From the NCBI RefSeq assembly GCF_902459645.1, contig NZ_CABPSK010000002.1, positions 434,001-498,000 on the forward strand: 64,000 nt of DNA, given 5' to 3'. This document shows positions 53,714 to 63,355 of this stretch, in pieces. Position numbers and translations under genes: made by a program. The notes beneath the pieces were generated by a model, which worked only from the letters and a program-made list of their open reading frames with translations, had not been told where the DNA came from and did no database searches. The stretch is from Pandoraea pneumonica. GTDB taxonomy: Bacteria > Pseudomonadota > Gammaproteobacteria > Burkholderiales > Burkholderiaceae. The number at the start of each line of letters is the position of its first letter. Position 1 is the first letter of the stretch.

Positions 53714-55498
53714 ATGTCCATCGTCAACGCCTCGTCGTCGTCCCGCATTCGCAAGATTTATTGGCTGAGCGCCGCACTCCTTTTCGCTTTCCTGTTGGCA
53801 GGTCTGTTCGACCGAGACCCCTGGAAGGCCGACGAACCGTACTCGGTCGGCATGGTGCTCAACTTCTTCCGCGGCCATGACCTGATCGTGCCGCGCGTGG
53901 GCGCCGACCCGTTCGTCGAAAAACCTCCCGTCATGTACTGGACCGGCGCGATCTTTGCGCGCCTCACGTCTGCCGTACTCCCGGTGTTCCAAGGCGCGCA
54001 ACTGGCCGTGCTGGCGTGGCTGCTGATCTCCGTGTTTTGCGTGGCCCGGCTCGCACAGCGTCTGCACGCCCCGGCGGCGGCATCCGATACCGGCGCTGCC
54101 GCCAAATTCAACTGGCTCGCGCCCATGCTGATGGTGGGCAGCTTCGGGGCCATCGAAAACATTCACAAGCTCACCGCCGACGTGCCGCAAATGGCCGGTG
54201 CCGCGCTGGCACTCGTGGCGCTGGCGCGTCTGGCGAAACCCACGGCGTCGTCGTGGCGCTGGGGCTTGCTGCTCGGCACCGGTGCCGGCATCGCGTTTCT
54301 CAGCAAGGGTCTGCTGGTACCGGGCGTGCTCGCGCTCACCGCGTTGGCCGCGTTCGTGTTGCCCGCCTACCGCACGCGCCGCTACGCTGCGGCGCTTGGC
54401 TGGGCCGTGCTGGCGGCGCTGCCTTGGGTCGTCATTTGGCCCGCGCTGTTCTGGCGCGCTTCGGAGCCGCTCTTCATCGAATGGTTCTGGGATAACAACT
54501 TCGGGCGCTTTTTCGGATTCGTCCATCTCGGCGGCGAGCGCAAGACGTATTGGAGCGACTTCCGCAGTCTGCTGGCGCTGACGTTCCCGGCGGGCTGGCT
54601 CGCGGTGGGGGCATTGGTTGCCCAATTGCGCGGCCGCACCGGCGACGCGGGGCAGGGCAAGACGCGCGGTGGGCTACGCCGCTTTGCGACCGAGCGCCCT
54701 GAACTGGCCATGTTGTGGCTGTATGTCGTGCTGTTCGTGCTCACGCTCGTGACGTCGTCGGCCATTCGCGATATCTACATGTTGTCGATCTTCCCGGCGC
54801 TGGGGGTGTTGGGTGCCGGTGTGCGCCTGCCGAATTGGCTGGAGAAGACGTGGTCGATCGTCGCGCTGGTACTCATGAGTGTGCTCGGCGTGTTCCTCTG
54901 GGTGCGTTGGGGTCTGCAACTCGGCGGGCATGGGCACGTTGCCGCTGGCCCGATCGGGAAATGGCTGCCGCTCGACTACGTACTGCCGTTCTCACCCGGG
55001 CTGGTGTTGGGCGCAGTGATCGTCGCAGCGTTGTGGGTAACGGCTATCATCTACCGTCGTCAGCTCGGTGCGCTGGTGTTCGGTTTTGCCGGGCTGCTGT
55101 TCGTGTGGGGCACGCTCTCGACGCTGCTGCTGCCGTGGATCAACGAGGCGCGCAGTTACCGCACGCCGTTCGTCGCGATGATGAAATCGTTCGTCGACGC
55201 GGGCGGCACGCTTAACGGCACCTGCGTCGGTTCCTTCAATGTCGGGGAGTCGGAGCGCGCGATGCTCGACTACTTCGTCTCCATTCGCCCCGTGCAGCTG
55301 CCGAGTCTGAATGAGGCGACGCAATGCCGAGTGCTGCTAGTGCTCGACAAAGCCGCCGCCCGTATCGACGCCCCCGCCGGGTGGCGCGAGGTCTGGCAGG
55401 GCGGTCGTGCGGGCGATACCAACGAGCGTTTCCGGCTGCTGGTCTCCCCCGACTTCAGCTTTACGCCGCTCAGCCGCTACCCCACTCAAAAGCCTTAA
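53714..55498 (+). CDS. ArnT/PMT-type membrane glycosyltransferase
   Basis: The 594-residue membrane protein has about 11-12 hydrophobic segments and the GT-C-fold motif with acidic residues DPWKADEPYSVGMVLNFF near the first periplasmic loop, then PPVMYWTGAIFARLT. It belongs to the dolichyl/undecaprenyl-phosphate-sugar glycosyltransferase (ArnT-like) superfamily that transfers sugars to lipid A or other periplasmic acceptors. The sugar is not identifiable. I use the ATG at 53714; an in-frame one at 53639 is weaker. It lies inside the def-fmt block, 24 bp before fmt. Confidence 0.88.
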   Translation: MSIVNASSSSRIRKIYWLSAALLFAFLLAGLFDRDPWKADEPYSVGMVLNFFRGHDLIVPRVGADPFVEKPPVMYWTGAIFARLTSAVLPVFQGAQLAVLAWLLISVFCVARLAQRLHAPAAASDTGAAAKFNWLAPMLMVGSFGAIENIHKLTADVPQMAGAALALVALARLAKPTASSWRWGLLLGTGAGIAFLSKGLLVPGVLALTALAAFVLPAYRTRRYAAALGWAVLAALPWVVIWPALFWRASEPLFIEWFWDNNFGRFFGFVHLGGERKTYWSDFRSLLALTFPAGWLAVGALVAQLRGRTGDAGQGKTRGGLRRFATERPELAMLWLYVVLFVLTLVTSSAIRDIYMLSIFPALGVLGAGVRLPNWLEKTWSIVALVLMSVLGVFLWVRWGLQLGGHGHVAAGPIGKWLPLDYVLPFSPGLVLGAVIVAALWVTAIIYRRQLGALVFGFAGLLFVWGTLSTLLLPWINEARSYRTPFVAMMKSFVDAGGTLNGTCVGSFNVGESERAMLDYFVSIRPVQLPSLNEATQCRVLLVLDKAAARIDAPAGWREVWQGGRAGDTNERFRLLVSPDFSFTPLSRYPTQKP

Positions 55499-55522
55499 GC
55501 GGGTCGCAGGAGAAAGTTAGTC

Positions 55523-56506
55523 ATGACGCTTCGTATCGTATTTGCCGGCACGCCGGAATTTGCACAAACCGCGCTGGCCGCCATCGATGCGGCGGGTTTT
55601 CCTGTCGAACTGGTGCTCACGCAACCCGATCGCCCGGCCGGGCGCGGCATGAAGCTGCAAGCCAGCCCTGTCAAACGCTATGCCGAAGCGCACGGCATGC
55701 CGGTCGCGCAACCGCCATCGCTGCGTCGCAACGGTAAATATCCCGACGCCGCAACGGCCGCGATCGAGCAACTGCGGGCACTGGCCCCCGACGTCATGGT
55801 CGTGGCCGCTTACGGCTTGATCCTGCCGCAGGAAGTGCTCGACATTCCGTGCTACGGCTGTTTGAACATTCACGGGTCGTTGCTGCCGCGCTGGCGTGGC
55901 GCAGCACCGATTCATCGGGCGATCGAAGCGGGCGATGCCGAGACGGGCATCACCATCATGCAGATGGATGCGGGCCTCGACACCGGCGCGATGATTCTGC
56001 GCGAAGCCGAACCCATCGGCCCGGACGACACCACCGCCACCCTGCACGACCGCATGGCGGCGCTGGGCGGCAAGTTGATCGTCGAGGCGTTGCGCCAGTT
56101 GGCCCGCGACGGCAAATTGCCAGCCGAGCCGCAACCCGAAGCGGGCGTGACCTATGCTGAGAAGATAGCCAAGCAGGAAGCGGCGCTCGATTGGCGCCGT
56201 CCGGCCGATGCACTGGCGCGTCAGGTGCGGGCGTTCGACCCGTTCCCCGGCGCCTTGGGCACGTTGAACGGCACGGCAGTCAAGCTCTGGCGCGCCAGCG
56301 CCGTGGCTGGCAAGGCCGGTGCGGCACCGGGTACCGTGCTCGAAGTGAGCGCTAACGAAGTGATCGTCGCCTGCGGCGAAGGCGCATTGCGCGTGACGGA
56401 ATGCCAAAAACCGGGCGGCAAACGGCTGCCGGTGCGCGAGTTTCTCGCCGGATTTGCCATCGCGCCGGGTGACACGTTCGAGGCAGTGTCAGGCGCCGAC
56501 GCCTGA
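55523..56506 (+). CDS. fmt: Methionyl-tRNA formyltransferase
   Basis: The 327-residue enzyme formylates Met-tRNA(fMet) using 10-formyltetrahydrofolate. It has [20 protein letters not shown], the folate/catalytic motif [20 protein letters not shown] (with the catalytic His), and the C-terminal tRNA-binding domain. The start follows CAGGAGAAAG. It is functionally paired with def: formyl group on, formyl group off. Confidence 0.96.
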   Translation: MTLRIVFAGTPEFAQTALAAIDAAGFPVELVLTQPDRPAGRGMKLQASPVKRYAEAHGMPVAQPPSLRRNGKYPDAATAAIEQLRALAPDVMVVAAYGLILPQEVLDIPCYGCLNIHGSLLPRWRGAAPIHRAIEAGDAETGITIMQMDAGLDTGAMILREAEPIGPDDTTATLHDRMAALGGKLIVEALRQLARDGKLPAEPQPEAGVTYAEKIAKQEAALDWRRPADALARQVRAFDPFPGALGTLNGTAVKLWRASAVAGKAGAAPGTVLEVSANEVIVACGEGALRVTECQKPGGKRLPVREFLAGFAIAPGDTFEAVSGADA

Positions 56507-56720
56507 CATCACTCCGACAAATGCGGGTTTTATTCTTCAAAATGCACTAAAACGCCCGCAAACGTCGCCGAAAGCGTCGCCAAGCTGCGGCAACCGCGTG
56601 GAAATGCCCTTGAATTTGCAGGCAGGCATTGAATTTTCGATGCACTGCCTCATCTAACGCCCGAGGACACGCGAAGTGCGTGCCATCCTCAAGTCATCTA
56701 GATTTGCAGAGGAGAACACT

Positions 56721-57581
56721 ATGTTCAATTGGATGAAGACCACCCTGCTGATGGCGGCCATCACCGCGTTGTTCATGGTGGTGGGCGGCATGATCGGCGG
56801 CAAGCAGGGCATGATGCTCGCGCTGGCGTTTGCGCTCGCGATGAATTTCTTTTCGTACTGGTTCTCGGACAAGATGGTGCTGCGCATGTACAACGCGCAG
56901 CAAGTCGACGAAACCAGCGCGCCGCAGTTCTACAACATGGTGCGCGAGCTCTCGCAGCGTGCGGGGTTGCCGATGCCGAAGGTGTATCTGATTAATGAAG
57001 ATGCCCCCAATGCCTTCGCGACCGGCCGGAATCCGGAGAACGCCGCTGTGGCGGCCACGACCGGCATTTTGCGTGTGCTCTCCGATCGGGAGCTGCGCGG
57101 CGTCATGGCGCACGAGCTGGCCCACGTGAAGCACCGCGACATTCTGATTTCCACCATTTCGGCCACGATGGCCGGTGCGATTTCGGCGCTCGCCAACTTC
57201 GCGATGTTCTTCGGCGGACGCGACGAGAACGGCCGTCCGACCAACCCGATTGCGAGCATTGCGGTGGCGATTCTCGCGCCGCTTGCCGCATCGTTGATCC
57301 AGATGGCGATTTCGCGTGCGCGCGAATTCGAGGCCGACCGGGGCGGCGCGGAAATTTCGGGCGATCCGCAGGCACTGGCGGCGGCGCTCGACAAGATTCA
57401 CCGCTACGCACAGGGCATTCCGTTCGCGGCGGCCGAGCAGCATCCGGCCACGGCGCAGATGATGATCATGAACCCGCTCTCGGGCGGTGCGATTGCCAAT
57501 CTGTTCTCGACCCACCCGGCGACCGAAGAACGTATCGCGCGCCTGATGGAAATGGCGCGCACGGGGCAATACCCGGCCTAA
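56721..57581 (+). CDS. htpX: HtpX membrane zinc metalloprotease
   Basis: The 286-residue M48B protease has four hydrophobic segments (two at the N-terminus, two near the middle) and the zinc motif [10 protein letters not shown], with the third ligand region [15 protein letters not shown]. It degrades misfolded inner-membrane proteins at the cytoplasmic face. The ATG at 56721 follows GCAGAGGAG; an upstream in-frame start at 56676 is unlikely. Its gap to fmt is 214 bp, so it may have its own promoter. Confidence 0.95.
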   Translation: MFNWMKTTLLMAAITALFMVVGGMIGGKQGMMLALAFALAMNFFSYWFSDKMVLRMYNAQQVDETSAPQFYNMVRELSQRAGLPMPKVYLINEDAPNAFATGRNPENAAVAATTGILRVLSDRELRGVMAHELAHVKHRDILISTISATMAGAISALANFAMFFGGRDENGRPTNPIASIAVAILAPLAASLIQMAISRAREFEADRGGAEISGDPQALAAALDKIHRYAQGIPFAAAEQHPATAQMMIMNPLSGGAIANLFSTHPATEERIARLMEMARTGQYPA

Positions 57582-57679
57582 GGCTAAGGGGAACCGGCCT
57601 TGGCGCCGCGTCCTGCGGGTTGCCGTGCGTCGGGAGACAGTCTGCTATCCTGTCGCCCGACAGCCGTCCGATAGCCTCA

Positions 57680-57703
57680 CATGCCCGCCGTCGCGCGGGC
57701 ATG
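57680..57703 (+). repeat. Hairpin in the rsmB leader
   Basis: A perfect 9-bp stem CATGCCCGC / GCGGGCATG with a 6-nt loop lies 13 bp before the rsmB start and is followed by a T-containing stretch. It could end htpX mRNA or sequester the ribosome site. Confidence 0.5.
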
Positions 57704-57715
57704 TTCGTTTGTAGA

Positions 57716-59035
57716 ATGCCCATGCCGCAACCCACTCTGCCCACCGAATCTCTGGCGTACGCGCTGCAACGTGCCGCGCAAGCCCTCGAATCTGTCCAGA
57801 AGGGCATGGCGTTGCCGCAAGCGCTGGCCCAGGCCACGACGCAGTGCCCGCCACCCGCGCGCGCCGCGGCACAAGATCTTGCCTACCGCACCGTGCGCCG
57901 TCTGGGCAGCAGCCGCGCCTTGCTGGCCGTGCTGGTCAAGCCCGCATTGCAAGCCCGCGTGCGCGACATCCTGCTGTGCGCACTTGCCTTGCTGCAAGAC
58001 CCCGCCGAAGACGCTGCGTACACCGAATTTACCGTGGTCGATCAGGCCGTCGAAGCGATTGCTGCGCAACGCCGCACGGTTGCCGCGAAGGGGCTGGCCA
58101 ATGCCGTGCTGCGCCGGTTCTTGCGCGAGCGCGAGGCATTGATGGCGCAGATCGCGAGCGACCCCGAAGCGCGTTGGAACTACCCCGCCTGGTGGATCGA
58201 CACCGTGCGTGCCGCGTATCCCGATCAATGGGAGACCTTGCTAGCCGCCGGTGACAGCCGGGGCCCGATGACTCTGCGTGTGAACACGCGCCGCGTCAGT
58301 GTCGCTGAGATGCAGGCCAACTTGTCGCAAGCAGGCATGGCATCGGAAGTCATCGGTCAAGTGGCGCTGCGCTTGGCGCAGGCGGTGCCGGTCGAGCGGT
58401 TGCCGGGCTTCGCCGAGGGCTGGGTATCGGTGCAGGACGCCGGTGCGCAGTTGGCGGCCCCCCTCGTGCTAGGCGAGCATCCGCGTGCTGGCATGCGCGT
58501 GCTGGACGCATGCGCCGCGCCGGGCGGCAAGACGGGGCATCTGCTGGAGATGGCCGACGTGCAGGTCACCGCGCTCGAGTCGGATCGCACGCGCGTGCCG
58601 CGCATCTATGAGAATTTGGAACGCCTTGGACTGAATGCAGACGTGCGCATCGGCGACGCCGGCACGCCTGCGAAGTGGTCGGGCGGCGGTTGGGACGGCG
58701 TGCCGTTCGATCGCATTCTGGCCGACGTGCCGTGTTCGGCGGCGGGCATCGTGCGTCGTCATCCGGACATTCGCTGGCTGCGCCGCGCAGACGACATCGC
58801 GGCACTGGTGGCCGAGCAGCAGCGCATCTTGCTGGCGTTGTGGGACACGCTGGCAGTTGGCGGCGAACTGATCTATGCCACGTGCTCGATCTTCCCGTCG
58901 GAAAACGAACAGCAAGCCCAATGGTTTGAACGGGTTCGCACAGATGCGGTACGATTGGACGCTCCCGGGCAATTGCTGATGACTCCCGGCGGCGCCCACG
59001 ACGGTTTCTATTACGCTCGCTTCCAGAAACGGTGA
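57716..59035 (+). CDS. rsmB: 16S rRNA (cytosine-967 C5)-methyltransferase RsmB
   Basis: The 439-residue enzyme has an N-terminal NusB-like RNA-binding domain (about 10-150) and a C-terminal methyltransferase. The SAM-binding motif is VLDACAAPGGKTGHLLEMAD, and two Cys in ADVPCSAAGIVRRHPDI and ATCSIFPSENEQQ provide catalysis. ATGs at 57716 and 57722 are both usable. The stop overlaps the GTG of the next gene (GTGA). Its place before DUF4390, ntrY and ntrX is common in betaproteobacteria. Confidence 0.95.
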   Translation: MPMPQPTLPTESLAYALQRAAQALESVQKGMALPQALAQATTQCPPPARAAAQDLAYRTVRRLGSSRALLAVLVKPALQARVRDILLCALALLQDPAEDAAYTEFTVVDQAVEAIAAQRRTVAAKGLANAVLRRFLREREALMAQIASDPEARWNYPAWWIDTVRAAYPDQWETLLAAGDSRGPMTLRVNTRRVSVAEMQANLSQAGMASEVIGQVALRLAQAVPVERLPGFAEGWVSVQDAGAQLAAPLVLGEHPRAGMRVLDACAAPGGKTGHLLEMADVQVTALESDRTRVPRIYENLERLGLNADVRIGDAGTPAKWSGGGWDGVPFDRILADVPCSAAGIVRRHPDIRWLRRADDIAALVAEQQRILLALWDTLAVGGELIYATCSIFPSENEQQAQWFERVRTDAVRLDAPGQLLMTPGGAHDGFYYARFQKR

Positions 59036-59889
59036 CTTTCTCCCAACGGCTACTGGCCTGCCTGCTGCCGCTGCTGTGCGTTGTTGCGCTCGGCTTTGCG
59101 GGGCCGGCACGCGCCGACAACGAAATTCAGGTGCGCGAAGCCCGGCTCGAACCCTCAGAGGGTGGCTGGACACTCGACGCGCGCTTTGCCTTCGAACTTA
59201 ACAGTAGCCTGGAGGACGCGGTCAATCGCGGCGTCTCCCTCTACTTCACTACCGATTTCGAACTCACACGATCGCGCTGGTATTGGTTCGACGAGAAGGT
59301 CGTCACCAGTTCGCAGAGTGTGCGGCTGTGGTTCCAGCCGCTCACGCGCCAGTACCGGGTATCGAGCAACAACGGCAACAGCAGCAACAGCGGTTTGCAA
59401 CTCGGCTTCGGATCGTTGCGTGAAGCGCTGGCGCTGGTGCGCAATGTGAGCGGCTGGCGTGTCATCGACAAAGGGGTGGTCAAGCCCGGCACGCAGTATC
59501 AGGCGTCGGTGCGCATGCGGCTCGATAACGCCCTCATGCCCAAGCCGTTCCAGATCGACGCGGTAAACAATCGCGACTGGAATCTGAGCTCCGACTGGGC
59601 ACGCTTCCTGTTCTCGCCGCCACAGCCGCCTGCGGCTGCCAGCTTGCCGGGGTCGGCCAACGCGATGGCGTCTGCGGCACCGGCGGCGGCACCTGCCCCC
59701 GCCTCTGTCACGTCTCCGGCGTCGGCATCGAGCCTCTCTTCTGGCCTCGTGCCGCAGGCTCAGCCGATCGCATTGATCGCCTCGCCGGGCGACGATGACG
59801 CCGCCACGAATTCCGATGTGCGGCTCATCGGCCATCTGCCGCTCGCGTTCAGTGCGGCGCTGCCGCCAGGGGCGTCTCGTGTCAAATAA
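59032..59889 (+). CDS. DUF4390 domain protein, exported
   Basis: The 285-residue protein starts with GTG, overlapping the rsmB stop, and has a signal peptide (MTFSQRLLACLLPLLCVVAL, cleavage near ARA-DN). A conserved domain (about 30-190; ALEDAVNRGVSLYFTT-like region, FELTRSRWYWFDEKVVTSSQ, SGWRVIDKGVVKPGTQYQAS) belongs to DUF4390. The C-terminal ~85 residues are Ala/Pro/Ser-rich and variable. It is always next to ntrYX in this group; its function is unknown, and an envelope role in NtrY signalling is plausible but unproven. Confidence 0.87.
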   Translation: MTFSQRLLACLLPLLCVVALGFAGPARADNEIQVREARLEPSEGGWTLDARFAFELNSSLEDAVNRGVSLYFTTDFELTRSRWYWFDEKVVTSSQSVRLWFQPLTRQYRVSSNNGNSSNSGLQLGFGSLREALALVRNVSGWRVIDKGVVKPGTQYQASVRMRLDNALMPKPFQIDAVNNRDWNLSSDWARFLFSPPQPPAAASLPGSANAMASAAPAAAPAPASVTSPASASSLSSGLVPQAQPIALIASPGDDDAATNSDVRLIGHLPLAFSAALPPGASRVK

Positions 59890-62233
59890 CGGTGGCGGCG
59901 GCCTGCTAAAGCGCATTGTCATTCGCACGCTGATCGTCACGATGGCGTTGGTCGCCATCGGGCTGTTCGGCCTGCTGGCGCTCGCGTCGGCCAACACCGA
60001 ATTTTTCGATCGCTACTATTCGTTGCTCTACACCGCGAACATCGCGGTGGCGATCATCTTCATCTTCATCGTCGGCGCGCTGATCTGGATCATTCTCGTG
60101 CGCCTGCGTCAGCGGCGTTTCGGCACACGCCTGCTCGCCAAGCTTGCGATCTTCTTCGCGCTGGTGGGGGTGTTGCCGGGCGGCATCATCTATCTCGTGT
60201 CGTTGCAGTTCGTCTCGCGCAGTATCGAATCGTGGTTCGACGTGCGGGTGGAGACGGCGCTCGACTCGGGGCTCGAACTCGGCCGCGCCATTCTGAACAA
60301 CGGCTTGTCCGACCTGAGCGCCAAGGCGCAGCTCGTGGCCGATAACCTGACCGCCGGCGGCGACAAGGGCGCCACGCTCACGCTGCTGCGCATGCGCGAC
60401 CAGTTCGGCTTGCAAGACGCGACGATCGTCGATGGGAACGGCCGCGTGCTGGCGTCCGCGTCGGGCAATTTCAACGCGCTGGTGCCCGACCTGCCCACGC
60501 CGCTGATGTTGCGTCAGGCGCGCACGCAATCGCGTGGTTATACCGCGATCGAAGGCGGCAGCGAAGGCTACGACACGCACAGCTCGAACGATCAGTTGCG
60601 CTGGCGCGTGGTGATGCGTATTCCGTCGGGCTTCACGTCGTCGTTGCAAGACGAAGAGCGCTTCCTGCAAGTCACGCAACTGGTGCCGGTGAATCTTGCG
60701 CAGAATGCCGAGGCGGTGCAGAGCGCGTATCGGGAATATCAGGAAAAGGCGCTTGGCCGGACCGGCTTGCGCAAGATGTATATCGGCACGCTGACGCTCT
60801 CGCTGTTTCTCGCGACCTTCGTGGCGATGATGCTGGCGTTGGCGCTGGGGAGCCAGCTGGCGCGTCCGTTGTTCCTGCTGGCGCGCGGCACGCAAGAGGT
60901 GGCTGCGGGCGATCTGTCGCCCAAGGGCGAAGTGCGCACCAACGACGAGTTGGGCTTCCTCACGCAGGCGTTCAATGCGATGACGCGTCAGCTCTCTGAC
61001 GCGCGTGCGACGGTCGAGCGCAACCGGCTGGCGCTTGAAAGCTCGAAGGCGCACTTGGAAAGTATCTTGTCGAGTCTGACGGCCGGGGTGTTCGTGTTCG
61101 ACCGCGACTTCCGGCTGACGACGGCCAACGCGGGCGCCGAGCGCATCTTCAAGCAGAGTTTTCAAGGCGAACTGAATCGTTCGCCTGCGCATATTCCGGC
61201 GCTCGTCGAGTTTGGCGAAACCTTGCGCCGCGCGTTCGCAGATCGCGATGCGAATGCCGATCTGGGCCCGGGCGGGCACTGGCAGCAGCAAATCGGTCTC
61301 ACGTTACCCGGCGAAACCGATTCGGTGACGCTGCTCGTGCGCGGCTCGCATCTGCCGGAGCCCACGATGGCGGTGGCCGGTGTGCCCACGCGTTCGGGCG
61401 GCGGCTATGTGGTGGTGTTCGACGACATCAGCGATGTGATTTCGGCGCAGCGCTCGGTGGCGTGGGCCGAGGTGGCGCGGCGTCTTGCTCACGAGATCAA
61501 GAACCCGCTCACACCGATTCAGCTCTCGGCAGAACGTTTGCAGATGAAGCTCTCGGACAAATTGCCACCGGCCGATGCCGAGGTATTGCGACGCGGTGCG
61601 ACGACCATCGTCAATCAGGTGGCGGCGATGAAGCGCATGGTCGACGACTTCCGCGATTACGCGCGTTTGCCGCCGGCGGTCATGCATTCGCTGCAACTTA
61701 ACGAGTTGATCGGCGAGGTGTTGACGTTATACGGTGTGGACGAGGGGCGCGGAGCAATTCGTCCCTACCTCGGTGCAGACCTGCCGGAAATTCGCGGCGA
61801 CTCGACGCAATTGCGCCAGGTTATCCATAATCTGCTGCAAAATGCTCAAGATGCGGTGAGCGGAACCGAAAACCCTCTTATCACGGTGGAAACGAAGACA
61901 GTAGAATACGCAGGAGCGGACGCGCAGCCCGGAGAACCGAAACGCACGGCAGTGCGTCTGACGATCACGGACAATGGGCCGGGCTTCCCGGCACGCATCC
62001 TGACCCGCGCATTTGAACCGTATGTGACGACCAAGGCAAAGGGCACCGGGCTCGGGCTGGCGATGGTCAAGAAGATCATCGACGAACATCAGGCGCGCAT
62101 CGACATCCGCAATCGCACGTTGCCCGAAGGTGAGGGCAGTGCGGGAGCACAGATTTCGATTTTGTTTACTCAATTGGCTGACGACCAGGATCTGTCGCGC
62201 AACAAGCCGACAGAACACACGAAGGTAGCGTAA
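59879..62233 (+). CDS. ntrY: NtrY-type membrane sensor histidine kinase
   Basis: The 784-residue kinase starts with GTG at 59879, overlapping the end of DUF4390 by 11 bp. It has three N-terminal membrane segments, a periplasmic/sensory region, a fourth segment near 300-325, then HAMP, a PAS domain (SLTAGVFVFDRDFRLTTANA) and HisKA (RRLAHEIKNPLTPIQLSAER, phospho-His near 538). The HATPase is complete (NLLQNAQDAV, DNGPGFP, GTGLGLAMVKKI). NtrYX systems respond to nitrogen, redox or oxygen state in various proteobacteria. It directly abuts ntrX. A longer start at 59795 would overlap DUF4390 heavily. Confidence 0.93.
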   Translation: MSNNGGGGLLKRIVIRTLIVTMALVAIGLFGLLALASANTEFFDRYYSLLYTANIAVAIIFIFIVGALIWIILVRLRQRRFGTRLLAKLAIFFALVGVLPGGIIYLVSLQFVSRSIESWFDVRVETALDSGLELGRAILNNGLSDLSAKAQLVADNLTAGGDKGATLTLLRMRDQFGLQDATIVDGNGRVLASASGNFNALVPDLPTPLMLRQARTQSRGYTAIEGGSEGYDTHSSNDQLRWRVVMRIPSGFTSSLQDEERFLQVTQLVPVNLAQNAEAVQSAYREYQEKALGRTGLRKMYIGTLTLSLFLATFVAMMLALALGSQLARPLFLLARGTQEVAAGDLSPKGEVRTNDELGFLTQAFNAMTRQLSDARATVERNRLALESSKAHLESILSSLTAGVFVFDRDFRLTTANAGAERIFKQSFQGELNRSPAHIPALVEFGETLRRAFADRDANADLGPGGHWQQQIGLTLPGETDSVTLLVRGSHLPEPTMAVAGVPTRSGGGYVVVFDDISDVISAQRSVAWAEVARRLAHEIKNPLTPIQLSAERLQMKLSDKLPPADAEVLRRGATTIVNQVAAMKRMVDDFRDYARLPPAVMHSLQLNELIGEVLTLYGVDEGRGAIRPYLGADLPEIRGDSTQLRQVIHNLLQNAQDAVSGTENPLITVETKTVEYAGADAQPGEPKRTAVRLTITDNGPGFPARILTRAFEPYVTTKAKGTGLGLAMVKKIIDEHQARIDIRNRTLPEGEGSAGAQISILFTQLADDQDLSRNKPTEHTKVA

Positions 62234-62971
62234 ATGGCAACCATTTTGGTGGTGGATGACGAAATGGGAATCCGGGAGCTGCTCTCGGAGATTCTGAGCG
62301 ACGAGGGGCACGTCGTCGAGGTGGCGGAGAACGCACAGGAGGCTCGCGCCTATCGTGCGGCGCACACCCCCGACCTCGTGCTGCTCGACATCTGGATGCC
62401 CGATACCGACGGCGTGACATTGCTCAAGGAATGGGCGGCGCAGCAATTGCTGACCATGCCGGTCATCATGATGTCGGGCCACGCCACGATCGATACCGCC
62501 GTCGAGGCGACCAAGATCGGTGCGCTCAACTTCCTCGAAAAACCGATTGCCTTGCAGAAATTGCTGCAAGCCGTCGAGCAAGGGCTCGTGCGCGGCAAAC
62601 GCGACGCCGCCGGCGGTGCGCCGAGCGCGTTCGATGCTGCGGATGACGACCTCGAAACCGGCGTGTTCGGCGAGAGCGAACCCCGCCACACGGCCACGGG
62701 CTTGAATGGCACTGCTGTGCACACGCCGCTGAGCGGGCACGATGCCGATGGCAGCGTGAGCGCGGGCGGCAGCGGACTGGCCGCCGACATTTCGTTCGAC
62801 GTGCCCCTGCGCGAAGCGCGTGACGCTTTCGAGCGCGCGTACTTTGCTTATCACCTGGCGAAGGAACACGGCAGCATGACGCGTGTGGCCGAGAAGACGG
62901 GGCTGGAGCGCACGCACTTGTATCGCAAGCTCAAGCAACTGGGCGTGGAGCTTTCCAAGAGCAAGACCTGA
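62234..62971 (+). CDS. NtrX-like response regulator lacking the AAA+ domain
   Basis: The 245-residue protein has a receiver domain (ATILVVDDEMGIRELLSEIL; acceptor Asp in LVLLDIWMPDTDG; DAVEATKIGALNFLEKPI-type alpha5) and a C-terminal Fis-type HTH (MTRVAEKTGLERTHLYRKLK). Classical NtrX is about 450 residues with a central sigma-54 AAA+ ATPase; here only a ~60-residue Gly/Ala/Asp-rich linker joins the ends, and no Walker A or GAFTGA is present. It would bind DNA without activating sigma-54. Start is contiguous with the ntrY stop, so it is the partner. Confidence 0.88.
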   Translation: MATILVVDDEMGIRELLSEILSDEGHVVEVAENAQEARAYRAAHTPDLVLLDIWMPDTDGVTLLKEWAAQQLLTMPVIMMSGHATIDTAVEATKIGALNFLEKPIALQKLLQAVEQGLVRGKRDAAGGAPSAFDAADDDLETGVFGESEPRHTATGLNGTAVHTPLSGHDADGSVSAGGSGLAADISFDVPLREARDAFERAYFAYHLAKEHGSMTRVAEKTGLERTHLYRKLKQLGVELSKSKT

Positions 62972-63046
62972 CTGACCCGGCCAACGGTATTCCGGAGTTT
63001 CCGGGAGGCCAACGCGCAATTCCCGCAGGTTTTTTCGACAAAGGGC

Positions 63047-63075
63047 TTGCGAAAATCACGTGGACTCTCTATAAT
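63047..63075 (+). promoter_or_regulatory. Promoter of tRNA-Phe
   Basis: -35 TTGCGA (63047-63052) and consensus -10 TATAAT (63070-63075) with 17-bp spacing, 12 bp before the tRNA 5' end. Confidence 0.8.
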
Positions 63076-63087
63076 CGCTTTTCTCTT

Positions 63088-63163
63088 GGCCCGGTAGCTC
63101 AGTTGGTAGAGCAGCGGATTGAAAATCCGCGTGTCGTTGGTTCGATTCCGACCCAGGCCACCA
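63088..63163 (+). tRNA. tRNA-Phe (GAA)
   Basis: A 76-nt cloverleaf with D arm GCTC/GAGC, anticodon arm GCGGA-TTGAAAA-TCCGC (anticodon GAA), T arm GTTGG-TTCGATT-CCGAC and encoded CCA. The acceptor stem has a C5-A68 mismatch (GGCCCGG against CCAGGCC). It has its own promoter and terminator. Confidence 0.96.
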
Positions 63164-63171
63164 AATTCGAA

Positions 63172-63199
63172 GGGCTTGCGCACAGCGCAAGCCCTTTTT
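63172..63199 (+). terminator. Rho-independent terminator of tRNA-Phe
   Basis: A perfect 10-bp stem GGGCTTGCGC / GCGCAAGCCC with a 3-nt loop, followed by T5. Confidence 0.9.
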
Positions 63200-63355
63200 G
63201 CGTTTCACGGAAACGCTCCCGGATGACGGGTATAACGCCCCGCTGATATCGCGTTATCCACGTGACCTCCCGCACGCGGGCTGCCCCGGTGGCCTGAATC
63301 GCGTGCCCGGCCCCCGTCGTCCTGACGGCGAGGGCGATACTGCTAGCGCATGATC

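Noticed and set aside
63200-63355. preQ1 riboswitch before queC
   Set aside because: Neither the A-rich tail nor the stem-loop pattern of preQ1-I or preQ1-II motifs is visible in this leader.
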